A stretch of DNA of 52,360 bases from an uncultured Ectothiorhodospiraceae bacterium (GCA_937141935.1 CAKZQS010000039.1:1-52360), one strand, 5' to 3'. Shown: positions 28,341-36,836, numbered from the stretch's first letter. Notes: a model not told the origin generated them from the letters alone. Numbers and translations: made by a program.

Positions 28341-28748
28341 TCAGGCGGCCTGTTCGGCAGCCAGTTGCTTGACCCGCAGCACCATCGCCGACAGGCCGTT
28401 GCGCCGGTTGGGGCTGACATGCTGGGCCAGATCCAGCCGGTCCATTTCGGCGGCGATATCCAGCTGCGCGACTTCGGCCGGCGTCTTGCCGTCGATGATC
28501 AGCAGCAGCACGCCGATCAGCCCGCGCACGATCAGCGCATCCGAATCGGCGGCCACGCGCAGGCGCCCCGCGTCATCGACGGCCGCCACCATCCACACCT
28601 GGCTCATGCAGCCGCGCACGATGTTGGCCTCGACCTGTTCGCTCTCCGGCAAGCCGGCGCGTTTGCGGCCCACGTCGATCAGGATCGCGTAGCGCTCCTC
28701 CCAGTCGTCGGCCAGCTCGAAGGCGGCGTGCAGGTCGTCCAGCGTCAT
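28341..28748 (-). CDS. sufE: SufE-family sulfur acceptor for Fe-S assembly
   Basis: 135 residues. SufE accepts persulfide from a cysteine desulfurase (SufS/CsdA) on its active Cys, here C47 in VEANIVRGCMSQVWM. The following strands and the tail HVSPNRRNGLSAMVLRVKQLA are standard for SufE/CsdE. No suf genes surround it, so it may be the CsdE-like form working with a desulfurase encoded elsewhere. ATG 28748 overlaps the manC stop by four bases (ATGA), an unexpected pairing that implies coupled translation. Confidence 0.92.
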   Translation of the reverse strand: MTLDDLHAAFELADDWEERYAILIDVGRKRAGLPESEQVEANIVRGCMSQVWMVAAVDDAGRLRVAADSDALIVRGLIGVLLLIIDGKTPAEVAQLDIAAEMDRLDLAQHVSPNRRNGLSAMVLRVKQLAAEQAA

Positions 28749-30160
28749 GCCGAGCGCCCGTAGTCGTCCTCGAAGCGGACGATGTCGTCCTCGCCCAGGT
28801 AGCTGCCGGTCTGCACCTCGATCAGCTCGAGCGGGATCTTGCCGGGGTTCTCCAGCCGATGGGTGGTGCCCAGCGGGATGTAGGTCGATTGGTCTTCGGT
28901 CAGCATCAGCGTCTTGTCGCCACAGGTCACCTTGGCGGTGCCCTTGACGACGATCCAGTGTTCGGCGCGGTGGTGGTGCATCTGCAGCGAAAGCTTCTCA
29001 CCGGGTTTGACCACGATGCGCTTGACCTGGTGCCGCGGCCCGGCGTCCACGCCTTCATAAGAGCCCCAGGGGCGGAAGACCTCCGGGTGGTGCACGGCCT
29101 CGCTGCGGCCCTGCCCGTCGAGCTGCTTGGCCACCGCCTTGACCTGCTGCAGCCGGTCCTTGTGGCAGACCAGCACGGCGTCGTCGGTTTCGACCACCAC
29201 CAGGTCGTCCAGCCCGATGCCGGCCACCAGCCGCGAGCGGGCCTGCACCGAGGTGTTGCGGCAGTCGGCCAGCCGCACGTCGCCGCGGTGCACATTGCCC
29301 TGCGCATCCGGCTGGCCCAGTTCGGCCAGGTAGGCGAAGGAGCCCACGTCGTTCCAGCCGCAGTCCAGCGGCAGCACGACGGCGCGGCGGGTTTTTTCCA
29401 TCACCGCGTAATCGATGGAATCCTCGGGGCAGTCGGCGAAGGCCTGTGCGTCCAGGCGCATGAAGCGGCCATCCTGCCGGGCGCCGGCCAGCGCGGCCTC
29501 GCAGGCCTCCAGGATCCGCGGCGCGTGCGCGCGCAACTCCTCGAGAAAAGTGCCGGCGGTAAACACGAACACGCCGGCATTCCAGCTGTATTCGCCGCTG
29601 GCCAGATATTGCTCGGCGGTGGCCTGGTCGGGCTTTTCCACGAAGCGGGCGATCTCGAAGGCGCCATCGCCACGCGCGGCGCCGGCCTGGATGTAGCCAT
29701 AGCCGGTCTCGGCGCGATCGGGGCGGATGCCAAAGGTGACCAGCACGCCCTCGGCGGCAATGGCCGCCGCGCGGCGGGCCGCCTCGCGAAAAGCCTGCGC
29801 GTCGCGCACCACGTGATCGGCCGGGCTGACCAGCAGCACCGTGTCCGGCCCGCTTTGTGCCTGCGCGGCCAGCGCGGCCAGCGCCACGGCCGGCGCGGTG
29901 TTGCGCGCCACCGGCTCCAGGATCACGGGAGCCGTTGCGGCGCCGGCGCGGTCCAAGTGCTCGCGCACGATAAAGCGGTGCGCCTCACCGCCCACGGCCA
30001 GCAGGCCCTGATCGGCGTCGATGCCCGCCAGCCGGGCCACCGTGTCTTCCAGCAGGCTGCGCGGCCCGTCCAGGGCCAGGAACTGCTTGGGAAAGTCGCG
30101 CCGCGACAACGGCCACAGCCGCGTTCCCGAACCGCCCGTCAGCAACACACAGGTCAACAT
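28745..30160 (-). CDS. manC: Mannose-1-phosphate guanylyltransferase / mannose-6-phosphate isomerase
   Basis: 471 residues, bifunctional. The nucleotidyltransferase domain opens with LTGGSGTRLWPLSRRDFPKQFL and includes FVEKPDQATAEQYL and WNAGVFVF. The C-terminal type II isomerase cupin has RPWGSYEGVDAG, KRIVVKPGEKLSLQMHHHRAEHWIVVKG and YIPLGTTHRLENPGKIPLELIEVQTG, with metal-binding His and Glu. It makes GDP-mannose for exopolysaccharide, LPS or glycans. No other polysaccharide genes are present in the window. It is first of a two-gene operon with sufE. Confidence 0.94.
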   Translation of the reverse strand: MLTCVLLTGGSGTRLWPLSRRDFPKQFLALDGPRSLLEDTVARLAGIDADQGLLAVGGEAHRFIVREHLDRAGAATAPVILEPVARNTAPAVALAALAAQAQSGPDTVLLVSPADHVVRDAQAFREAARRAAAIAAEGVLVTFGIRPDRAETGYGYIQAGAARGDGAFEIARFVEKPDQATAEQYLASGEYSWNAGVFVFTAGTFLEELRAHAPRILEACEAALAGARQDGRFMRLDAQAFADCPEDSIDYAVMEKTRRAVVLPLDCGWNDVGSFAYLAELGQPDAQGNVHRGDVRLADCRNTSVQARSRLVAGIGLDDLVVVETDDAVLVCHKDRLQQVKAVAKQLDGQGRSEAVHHPEVFRPWGSYEGVDAGPRHQVKRIVVKPGEKLSLQMHHHRAEHWIVVKGTAKVTCGDKTLMLTEDQSTYIPLGTTHRLENPGKIPLELIEVQTGSYLGEDDIVRFEDDYGRSA

Positions 30161-30239
30161 CGATATGTCCTAAAGGTCTAAGCAGGGCGATGGTACAACC
30201 CCGCGCCAACAAACCGCGTCAGCAGGCGCTGTGTGGCAT

Positions 30240-30248
30240 TTATCCACA
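30240..30248 (+). promoter_or_regulatory. Perfect DnaA box upstream of nrdA
   Basis: TTATCCACA matches the strong (R1-type) DnaA box exactly. It lies about 58 bases upstream of the -35 of the nrd promoter. DnaA is known to influence nrdAB transcription in Escherichia coli, so the site plausibly ties dNTP synthesis to initiation. Confidence 0.7.
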
Positions 30249-30290
30249 GCTTTTGCACCCCCTGTACCCCCGCCGGACCACCGGCTATGA

Positions 30291-30338
30291 ACACCATATG
30301 TAGGGTTGACACCGGGGATCAGACACAAGATATAGTAA
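30291..30338 (+). promoter_or_regulatory. nrdA promoter with two NrdR-like boxes
   Basis: A TTGACA -35 (30306-30311) and a TATAGT -10 (30331-30336, long 19-base spacer) face nrdA. ACACCATATGTAGGGT (30291) and ACACAAGATATAGTAA (30323) resemble NrdR boxes (ACAC-A-ATAT type). They start exactly 32 bases apart, about three helical turns, the spacing usual for paired NrdR sites. They overlap the -35 and -10, so NrdR binding should repress. The gap 30161-30239 toward manC shows nothing else. Confidence 0.72.
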
Positions 30339-30399
30339 GCCCACGCCGCAAGGCGATAGGAAGAGACACGCCGCCCACCCCCACTTCGAGTACCGCGCC

Positions 30400-33327
30400 A
30401 TGGACCCGACTGCCCAGCCGGCCGCCCGCCCGACGGCCACGCCCCCGACGACCCCCGCCCCGAGCGCCGACGTGCAAGCCACGGCGCCGGGTGGCTACCG
30501 TGTGATCCGCCGCAACGGCAAGGTCACGCCCTTTGATGCCAGCAAGATCAAGCTGGCGCTGACCAAGGCCTTTCTGGCCGTCGAAGGCAGCAGTGCCGCC
30601 GAATCCAAGCGCGTGCACGACACCGTCGCCAAGCTGACCGAGCAGGTCGCCCAGGGCCTGACCCGCAACCTGGCCGGTGGCGGCACCGTGCACATCGAGG
30701 ACATCCAGGACCAGGTCGAACTGGCCCTGATGCGCGGCGGCGAGCACAAGGTCGCGCGCTCCTATGTGCTGTACCGCGAGCAGCAGGCGCAGAAGCGCGC
30801 CGCCAAGGCCGAGGACGCCAGCGCCGTGCAGGAGGCGCCGACGCTCAGCGTGCGCTGCGACGACGGCACGCTGCGGCCGCTGGATGCCGCGCGTATTCAC
30901 CAGCTGGCCATCGAGGCCTGCGAGGGCGTGGCCGATGTCGACCCGGAGCGGGTGACCCAGGACACGCTGCGCAACCTCTACGACCAGATCTCGGAGTCGG
31001 ACCTGGCGCAGGCGCCGACGCTGGCGGCCCGGGCGCTGATCGAAAGCGAGCCCAACTACAGCACCGTGGCGGCGCGCCTGCTGCTGGACAAGCTGCGCCA
31101 CGAGGCGCTGACCAAGCTGGGCATGGCCACGCACTACGCCACCCACAGCGAGATGCGCGAGCTGTACCCGAGCTACTTCGGGGCCTACGTCAAGCAGGCC
31201 ATCGAATGGGAGCTGCTGGACCCGACGCTGGCCCAGTACGACATTGAAAAGCTGGGCGCCGCGCTGGATGCCGACCGCGACAACCAGTTCAACTTCCTGG
31301 GCCTGCAGACGCTGTACGACCGCTACTTCCTGCACAACGACGGCGTGCGTTTCGAGCTGCCGCAGGCCTTCTTCATGCGCGTGGCGATGGGCCTGGCGAT
31401 CAACGAGGTGGACCGGGAGGACCGCGCCATCGAGTTCTACCGCCTGCTCTCCTCCTTCGACTTCATGAGCAGCACGCCGACGCTGTTCAACTCGGGCACG
31501 CCGCGGCCGCAGCTCTCCTCCTGCTACCTGACGACGGTGCCGGACGACCTGCATGGCATCTTTGGCGCCGTGCACGACAACGCGATGCTGTCGAAGTTTG
31601 CCGGCGGCCTGGGCAATGACTGGACGCCGGTGCGCGGCATGGGCGCCTACATCAAGGGCACCAACGGCAAGAGCCAGGGCGTCGTGCCCTTTTTGAAGGT
31701 GGCCAACGACACGGCCGTGGCCGTGAACCAGGGCGGCAAGCGCAAGGGCGCCGTCTGCGCCTACCTGGAGACCTGGCACCGCGACATCGAGGAGTTCGTC
31801 GAGCTGCGCAAGAACACCGGCGACGAGCGCCGCCGTACGCACGACATGAACACGGCCAACTGGGTGCCGGACCTGTTCATGCAGCGGGTGCTGGACGAGG
31901 GCCAGTGGACGCTGTTCTCGCCCGACGACGTGCCCGACCTGCACGACCTGACCGGCGAGGCCTTCGCCGAGCGCTACGCCTATTACGAGGACAAGGCCGA
32001 CCGCGGCGAGATCCGCAACTACAAGCGCCTGCCGGCCGTGCAGCTGTGGCGCAAGATGCTCGGGCAGCTGTTCGAGACGGGCCACCCGTGGATCACCTTC
32101 AAGGACCCCTGCAACCTGCGCAGCCCGCAGCAGCACGTGGGCGTGGTGCACAGCTCCAACCTGTGCACCGAGATCACGCTGAACACCTCGGCCGGCAAGG
32201 AAATCGCCGTGTGCAACCTGGGTTCGGTGAACCTGGCCCAGCACGTCGTCGTCGGCGAGGACGGCGAGCCGCGGCTGGACCGCGAGAAGCTGGCCAAGAC
32301 CGTGTCCACCGCGATGCGCATGCTCGACAACGTCATCGAGTACAACTACTACTCGGTGGGCACCGCGCGCGCCTCCAACCTGCGCCACCGCCCGGTGGGC
32401 CTGGGTGTCATGGGCTTCCAGGACGCGCTGTACAAGCTGAACCTGGCCTACGAGAGCGAGCAGGCGGTCGAGTTTGCCGATGCCTCGATGGAGCTGATCA
32501 GCTACCACGCCATTCAGGCCTCGACCGACCTGGCCGCCGAGCGTGGCGCCTACAAGAGCTTCGCCGGTTCGCTGTGGAGCCAGGGCATCCTGCCGATCGA
32601 CTCGATCGAAAACCTGGCCGCCACGCGCAAGCCCGAGCACCTGGAGCAGGACCGCACGCAGCGCCTGGACTGGGACAGCCTGCGCATCCGGGTCAAGACC
32701 GTCGGCATGCGCAATTCCAACTGCATGGCCATCGCCCCGACGGCGACCATCGCCAACATCACCGGCGTGTCGCAGTCGATCGAGCCGACCTACCAGAACC
32801 TCTACGTCAAATCGAACCTGTCGGGCGACTTCACCGTCATCAACCCCTACCTCGTCGACGAGCTCAAGGCCCGTGGCATCTGGGATGCGGTGATGGTGCA
32901 CGACCTGAAGTTCTACGACGGCTCGGTGCAGGAAATCGACCGCATCCCCGAGGACCTGAAGGCCGTGTTCAAGTGCGCCTTCGAGGTCGACCCGGCCTGG
33001 CTGGTGCGCGCGGCCAGCCGCCGGCAGAAGTGGATCGACCAGGCTCAGAGCCTGAACCTGTACATGCGCGAACCCTCGGGCCGCAAGCTCGACGAGCTGT
33101 ACAAGTTCGCCTGGCTCTCCGGCCTGAAGACCACCTACTACCTGCGCAGCCAGGGCGCCACCCACGCCGAGAAGACCACCATCGAGGACGGCCGCCTGAA
33201 CAAGGTCGGCAGCAGCAGCCAGGGCGTTGCCGCCGCGCCGGCCCCCAGCGCCGCCCCGACCCCCAGCCCCAGCGCCGAACCCAAGGCCTGCTCCATCCTC
33301 GATCCCGACTGCGAGGCGTGTCAGTAG
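30400..33327 (+). CDS. nrdA: Class Ia ribonucleoside-diphosphate reductase, alpha subunit
   Basis: 975 residues. A Pro/Thr/Ala-rich leader (~1-30) is followed by an ATP-cone (~32-128, YRVIRRNGKVTPFDASKIKLAL ...) and a second, more divergent cone-like domain (~146-240), as in Pseudomonas-type NrdA. The catalytic barrel shows SSTPTLFNSGTPRPQLSSCYL (first thiyl-pair Cys), SSNLCTEITLNT (Asn, Cys, Glu) and EIAVCNLGSVNLA (second pair Cys). The C-terminal tail, after an Ala/Pro/Ser linker, ends CSILDPDCEACQ, the redox-relay Cys pair. It reduces ribonucleotides with NrdB. ATG 30400 precedes the cone; no strong ribosome site is seen. Confidence 0.96.
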   Translation: MDPTAQPAARPTATPPTTPAPSADVQATAPGGYRVIRRNGKVTPFDASKIKLALTKAFLAVEGSSAAESKRVHDTVAKLTEQVAQGLTRNLAGGGTVHIEDIQDQVELALMRGGEHKVARSYVLYREQQAQKRAAKAEDASAVQEAPTLSVRCDDGTLRPLDAARIHQLAIEACEGVADVDPERVTQDTLRNLYDQISESDLAQAPTLAARALIESEPNYSTVAARLLLDKLRHEALTKLGMATHYATHSEMRELYPSYFGAYVKQAIEWELLDPTLAQYDIEKLGAALDADRDNQFNFLGLQTLYDRYFLHNDGVRFELPQAFFMRVAMGLAINEVDREDRAIEFYRLLSSFDFMSSTPTLFNSGTPRPQLSSCYLTTVPDDLHGIFGAVHDNAMLSKFAGGLGNDWTPVRGMGAYIKGTNGKSQGVVPFLKVANDTAVAVNQGGKRKGAVCAYLETWHRDIEEFVELRKNTGDERRRTHDMNTANWVPDLFMQRVLDEGQWTLFSPDDVPDLHDLTGEAFAERYAYYEDKADRGEIRNYKRLPAVQLWRKMLGQLFETGHPWITFKDPCNLRSPQQHVGVVHSSNLCTEITLNTSAGKEIAVCNLGSVNLAQHVVVGEDGEPRLDREKLAKTVSTAMRMLDNVIEYNYYSVGTARASNLRHRPVGLGVMGFQDALYKLNLAYESEQAVEFADASMELISYHAIQASTDLAAERGAYKSFAGSLWSQGILPIDSIENLAATRKPEHLEQDRTQRLDWDSLRIRVKTVGMRNSNCMAIAPTATIANITGVSQSIEPTYQNLYVKSNLSGDFTVINPYLVDELKARGIWDAVMVHDLKFYDGSVQEIDRIPEDLKAVFKCAFEVDPAWLVRAASRRQKWIDQAQSLNLYMREPSGRKLDELYKFAWLSGLKTTYYLRSQGATHAEKTTIEDGRLNKVGSSSQGVAAAPAPSAAPTPSPSAEPKACSILDPDCEACQ

Positions 33328-33344
33328 TGCAGTCGACACGGTGC

Positions 33345-33384
33345 TTTGCACGAGCCGGGGGCCACAGCCCCCGGCCCGTGCAAA
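33345..33384 (+). other. Long intercistronic hairpin after nrdA
   Basis: TTTGCACG-A-GCCGGGGGC (33345-33362), loop CACA, then GCCCCCGGC-C-CGTGCAAA (33367-33384). This is a 17-bp stem with one A/C mismatch, starting 17 bases after the nrdA stop. It lacks a T-run, so it is more likely an mRNA-stability or ratio-setting structure than a terminator. Confidence 0.85.
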
Positions 33385-33405
33385 CGGGTGCGGGAGACGG
33401 CACGA

Positions 33406-33457
33406 CCCCAGCGCAGCTGGGGGGAGGGAGAGCTTCTACGAACCCAGCAAAGCTGGG
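33406..33457 (+). repeat. Two related small hairpins ahead of nrdB
   Basis: CCCCAGC-GCA-GCTGGGG (33406-33422) and CCCAGC-AAA-GCTGGG (33443-33457) are both perfect stems. They are clearly two copies of the same element about 36 bases apart. With the long hairpin they occupy most of the 224-base nrdA-nrdB gap. The remaining 33458-33551 contains only the nrdB ribosome site (GGAAGA at 33541). Confidence 0.8.
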
Positions 33458-33551
33458 GAGTCGCCGCTTGAACCCCCACCCCCACCCGCATCTCCAGCAC
33501 CGTACGACCACCTAAACGCCCCAACGAACGCCAGAGACAAGGAAGACGAAC

Positions 33552-34784
33552 ATGCTCAACTGGGACGACGAACCCCAAGCCGCCGCGCAGCCCAAGCCCG
33601 CCCAGCCGCAGGTCGCCCCGCAGGCGCAGGCCGGCCTGCAAGCCGTGGCCGCCAGCCAGCCCGCTGCCAGCAACCCCACCGCCGGCCACCTGGGCGCCGT
33701 GGCGCACCCGCCGACCAACCCCGGGGCCGCCGGCGCCACCGGGCTGGACGAGGTGGAAATGGGCGCCTCGCGCATCCAGGTCGACGACAAGAAGATCATC
33801 AACTGCAAGGCCGACCTGAACCAGCTGGTGCCCTTCAAGTACAAGTGGGCCTGGGAGAAGTATCTCGACGGCTGCGCCAACCACTGGATGCCCAACGAGA
33901 TCTCGATGGCGGCCGACCTGGCCACCTGGCAGGACCCGAACGGGCTGACCGAGGACGAGCGGCTGATCATCAAGCGCTCGCTGGGCTTTTTCTCCTCGGC
34001 CGACTCGCTGGTGGCCAACAACCTGGTGCTGGCCGTCTACCGCCACATCACCAACCCCGAGTGCCGCCAGTACCTGCTGCGCCAGGCCTTCGAGGAGGCG
34101 CTGCACACGCATGCCTACCAGTACTGCGTGGAGTCGCTGGGCCTGGATGAGGCCGAAGTCTTCAATATGTACCGCGAGGTGCCGTCGATCCACGACAAGG
34201 CGGCCTGGTCGTTGCGCTTCACCCAGGACATCTGCGACCCCGACTTCCACACCGGCACGGCCGAAACCGACCAGAAGCTGCTGCGCGACTTGATCGCCTT
34301 CTACGTGGTCTTCGAGGGCATCTTCTTCTACGTGGGCTTCGTGCAGCTGCTCAGCTTTGGCCGCCGCAACAAGATGATGGGGGTCACGGAGCAGATCCAG
34401 TACATCATGCGCGACGAGTCCATGCACATGAACTTCGGCATCGACGTGATCAACCAGATCAAGGTCGAGAACCCGCACCTGTGGACCGAAGAGTTCAAGG
34501 AAGACGTGGCGCAGATGCTGCGTGAGGCCACCGAGCTGGAGATCCGCTACGCGCACGACACGATGCCGCGCGGCGTGCTGGGCCTGAACGCCAACATGTT
34601 CAACGAGTACATGAAGTTCATCTGCAACCGCCGCTGCCAGCAGATCGGCATCAACCCGCTCTACCCCGGGGCCACCAATCCCTTCCCCTGGATGAGCGAG
34701 ATGATGGACCTCAAAAAGGAGAAGAACTTCTTCGAGACCCGGGTCACCGAGTACCAGACCGGCGGCGCGCTGTCCTGGGACTGA
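33552..34784 (+). CDS. nrdB: Class Ia ribonucleoside-diphosphate reductase, beta subunit
   Basis: 410 residues. It holds the di-iron/tyrosyl radical cofactor for NrdA. The iron ligands align with E. coli NrdB by spacing: D151 in SSADSL, E182 and H185 in [10 protein letters not shown], a Glu in [11 protein letters not shown], and Glu and His in [12 protein letters not shown]. The radical Tyr is Y189, seven residues after E182 as in E. coli. An extra ~65-residue Ala/Gln/Pro-rich N-terminus (residues 8-65) is longer than usual and looks disordered. ATG 33552 follows GGAAGA. It forms an operon with nrdA across a structured 224-base spacer. Confidence 0.96.
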   Translation: MLNWDDEPQAAAQPKPAQPQVAPQAQAGLQAVAASQPAASNPTAGHLGAVAHPPTNPGAAGATGLDEVEMGASRIQVDDKKIINCKADLNQLVPFKYKWAWEKYLDGCANHWMPNEISMAADLATWQDPNGLTEDERLIIKRSLGFFSSADSLVANNLVLAVYRHITNPECRQYLLRQAFEEALHTHAYQYCVESLGLDEAEVFNMYREVPSIHDKAAWSLRFTQDICDPDFHTGTAETDQKLLRDLIAFYVVFEGIFFYVGFVQLLSFGRRNKMMGVTEQIQYIMRDESMHMNFGIDVINQIKVENPHLWTEEFKEDVAQMLREATELEIRYAHDTMPRGVLGLNANMFNEYMKFICNRRCQQIGINPLYPGATNPFPWMSEMMDLKKEKNFFETRVTEYQTGGALSWD

Positions 34785-35159
34785 TCCGGCTTTCGCAATA
34801 GTCACTCCTTCAGCATTCTATGGGTTTCAACATGACTTACCGCTGGGCGCGGTGATTTATACGTTCGCGCCAGACACGTTCGTGTTCATTTTGGAGCGAC
34901 AACCATTAGTTTAAGGAGGATTGCCTGAGTGCTCACAAGCTGGGGACAGCAAATCGCGAACCATGAACACGGACAAACCTAGCGCGAAGCGAAAGTCGCG
35001 GAGCACTTGCATTTCGCCTTGCCCGAGCATTGCTGGCCGCTATCTAAGGAGCACCTCACTAGCGATTTCTTAGGGCCTAAGAGCAACCTCAACCTGGCAA
35101 TACAACGTCACAGCGCCCAGCAGTTCGTTCTATGAAAATAAACGCGGAGAGCCATTTCT
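34785..35159. other. Left flank of low-GC island, no clear gene
   Basis: Base composition drops immediately after the nrdB stop. The 375 bases contain no long reading frame. There is a consensus-strength ribosome site AAGGAGG (34913-34919) followed nine bases later by GTG (34929), opening an 18-codon frame that stops at 34982. It could be a leader peptide or chance. A weak CGGAGAG ribosome site lies ~10 bases before the gene at 35160. No transposase, tRNA or inverted ends were seen. Confidence 0.4.
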
Positions 35160-36488
35160 ATGCCTGCCGAAAGCTTAGAAGACCTTATCGCGGATGTCAG
35201 CGGCCTTAGGATCAACGCGGATGTCCCAATAAGCGCGTCGTTCATAGAAAACAAAACGACCAAGACAGCAAAGCTAGTCAATAGCGTTGATGAAAACGAA
35301 AAGCTCAAGACGCGCCACAAATGGACGTCGATCCGCTTCAGAGAGCCCCTGCTTGTCTTTCAGATCAGAATATCTGGGGAGAACTTGCCCCGACTGAGCG
35401 CCTTCGATTTCGAGTTTGACTCGATTACGCAGAGCACGACCAAGCTTGGATCGGTAAAGAATTCGGACGGCACAATAGTTTATCCGGTAAACGATGTCGT
35501 CAAAGAAATAAGATTCCGCCCCCCCACGAAGCTTGTCGGAGAGGCATATCTAACGAGCATCCAGTTTCGCGGAATAACTCTACGAAAGCTGCAGTCCGCG
35601 CTGCCTCAGCTCGCAACCCTGTCTGAATTTCAGGACAAGATCGCAAGGGCCGCAACCGTTGAGAAAGATGAGCTCGCACAGCGAGAGGAAAAACTCTCAG
35701 CTCGTGAGCACAAGATCCCCGAACTGAATCAACAGATCGATGAACTTACGAATCAGGCGATAGAAAGATCCGATGAGCTGGAGGACCTAAAGGCAGAACT
35801 ATCCAGTGCACAAACGAAGCTAGAAGAATTGAAGCAAGGAGCCGACGCCGCTGAAAAAAGACAATCCCGCAGCGAGAGCACGATCGAAGAGCATCGTGGC
35901 ACGCTGTCTGAGTTAAGCAGCTCGATAATTCAAGCGAGAACCACACTTAAAGAATTAAATGACGACATCAACCTGTTTCCAACGGAATTCCGAGAGTACG
36001 TAAATGAGGGCGCTGCCGCAATCGAAAAATATTCGATTCTTGCGATGGTACCAGTGCTGATTCTTGTTGTGATGATAATCGACCTCTTTTCCAACGCATC
36101 CGGATTCGTGGATCGCGCAGTATCGCTTGAAAAACCAGCGTGGGAGCTCCTGCTACTCCGGCTTCCATATGTCGTGGTAGCCTTAGCCATCATAACCGCA
36201 AGCTGGAAGATTTCCGTTCGGTTTATTGAGGAAATGGTTAAGGTTTATCGCCAACGTCTGGACCTTAGCAAGGTCAGCATCATAGCCAAGGACATATCCG
36301 ACGCCGCTTCTTCGGCGCACGATTTGTCGCCTGAGGAGACCGCGGACAACTACATGTGGGTCAAAATGACCGCATTACGTGCATCGATCGTCTCCAACTG
36401 GGATGGAACGCGCACACGAAGAAAAAAGAGTGCACCCGCAAGCACTGACGATATCGAAAATGTCGTTGAGACGGATGATGCGAAGTAA
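35160..36488 (+). CDS. Unrecognised coiled-coil membrane protein in a low-GC island
   Basis: 442 residues, family not recognised. Residues ~1-148 are beta-rich and soluble (HKWTSIRFREPLLVFQIRIS, FDFEFDSITQSTTKLGSVKN, YLTSIQFRGITLRKL) and may bind a ligand. Residues ~152-272 are a long charged heptad-like coiled coil (QREEKLSAREHKIPELNQ ... ELEDLKAELSSAQTKLEELK). Two membrane helices follow (~291-309 and ~329-349) with a short loop, then a ~90-residue basic/acidic tail. The local sequence is much poorer in GC (26 of 60 bases at 35461-35520) than nrdB (40 of 60 at 34021-34080), indicating recent transfer. The sensor, coiled-coil, two-helix layout would suit a membrane effector or phage-response protein, but that is speculation. 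Confidence 0.8.
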   Translation: MPAESLEDLIADVSGLRINADVPISASFIENKTTKTAKLVNSVDENEKLKTRHKWTSIRFREPLLVFQIRISGENLPRLSAFDFEFDSITQSTTKLGSVKNSDGTIVYPVNDVVKEIRFRPPTKLVGEAYLTSIQFRGITLRKLQSALPQLATLSEFQDKIARAATVEKDELAQREEKLSAREHKIPELNQQIDELTNQAIERSDELEDLKAELSSAQTKLEELKQGADAAEKRQSRSESTIEEHRGTLSELSSSIIQARTTLKELNDDINLFPTEFREYVNEGAAAIEKYSILAMVPVLILVVMIIDLFSNASGFVDRAVSLEKPAWELLLLRLPYVVVALAIITASWKISVRFIEEMVKVYRQRLDLSKVSIIAKDISDAASSAHDLSPEETADNYMWVKMTALRASIVSNWDGTRTRRKKSAPASTDDIENVVETDDAK

Positions 36489-36748
36489 TTTTAGGCTCTG
36501 GCATCCAATGTCGTGGGTTCCAATGTCACTTCTCGACGAACGAGAGCACAAAGTAACAATGTCTGCCGTTGCAGCCGCGGCAAAGGAAATCTATTACCAT
36601 TTTCACGCGGGACATCGCATACGATGGAGAGCCCGTTTCAATGACATTCGTGAATCGCGCAACGATCAACCGTCGAGGAGAATTCACGAATGTGCGATCG
36701 TTGGTCAGCTGTTATTTGGACCGTCACCCATTCGCCTTCATGAGTGAT
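36489..36748. other. Right flank of low-GC island, no convincing gene
   Basis: 260 bases of intermediate composition. Two overlapping short frames exist (one ending at 36747, another from 36569 to 36799), but neither has a ribosome site, a recognisable motif or consistent codon use. The second reads through the GC-rich boundary. The stretch may be the decayed end of a transferred gene. Composition returns to the host type at about 36,749. Confidence 0.35.
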
Positions 36749-36769
36749 GCGGCCCGCCCAGCGGGCCGC
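36749..36769. other. Perfect GC hairpin at the right edge of the island
   Basis: GCGGCCCGC (36749-36757), loop CCA, GCGGGCCGC (36761-36769). It marks the return to host-like composition and lies 33 bases before a Rho-independent terminator. Confidence 0.6.
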
Positions 36770-36801
36770 CTCCTGGGCGTGCGATATACCGCACGATGAT
36801 G

Positions 36802-36836
36802 AACCGCCCCGGCGCCAGCGCCCGGGCGGTTTTTTT
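36802..36836 (+). terminator. Rho-independent terminator, probably originally nrdB's
   Basis: The outer stem AACCGCCC/GGGCGGTT encloses the inner stem GGCGC-CA-GCGCC and is followed by seven T (36830-36836). It acts on the plus strand and lies in host-type sequence. It is the first terminator after nrdB, 2 kb away, with the island between. Confidence 0.9.

Noticed and set aside
30311-30400. Riboswitch (for example B12-type) ahead of nrdA
   Set aside because: The space between the predicted start of transcription and the nrdA ATG is under ~60 bases and shows no such fold; NrdR-like boxes explain the site better.
30319-33351. Very long open frame (~1,000 codons) antisense to nrdA
   Set aside because: It is a shadow of a high-GC gene; translation is low in complexity and rich in Val/Gly/Gln/His, with no motifs, while nrdA on the other strand is unmistakable.
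36379-36747. 123-codon frame after the island gene
   Set aside because: Overlaps the end of the unknown gene in another frame, no ribosome site, no recognisable fold, composition not coding-like.
34773-36777. TCCTGGG at both edges of the low-GC island as a target-site duplication
   Set aside because: Seven bases in GC-rich DNA occur easily by chance, the left copy is inside nrdB, and no terminal inverted repeats or transposase accompany it.
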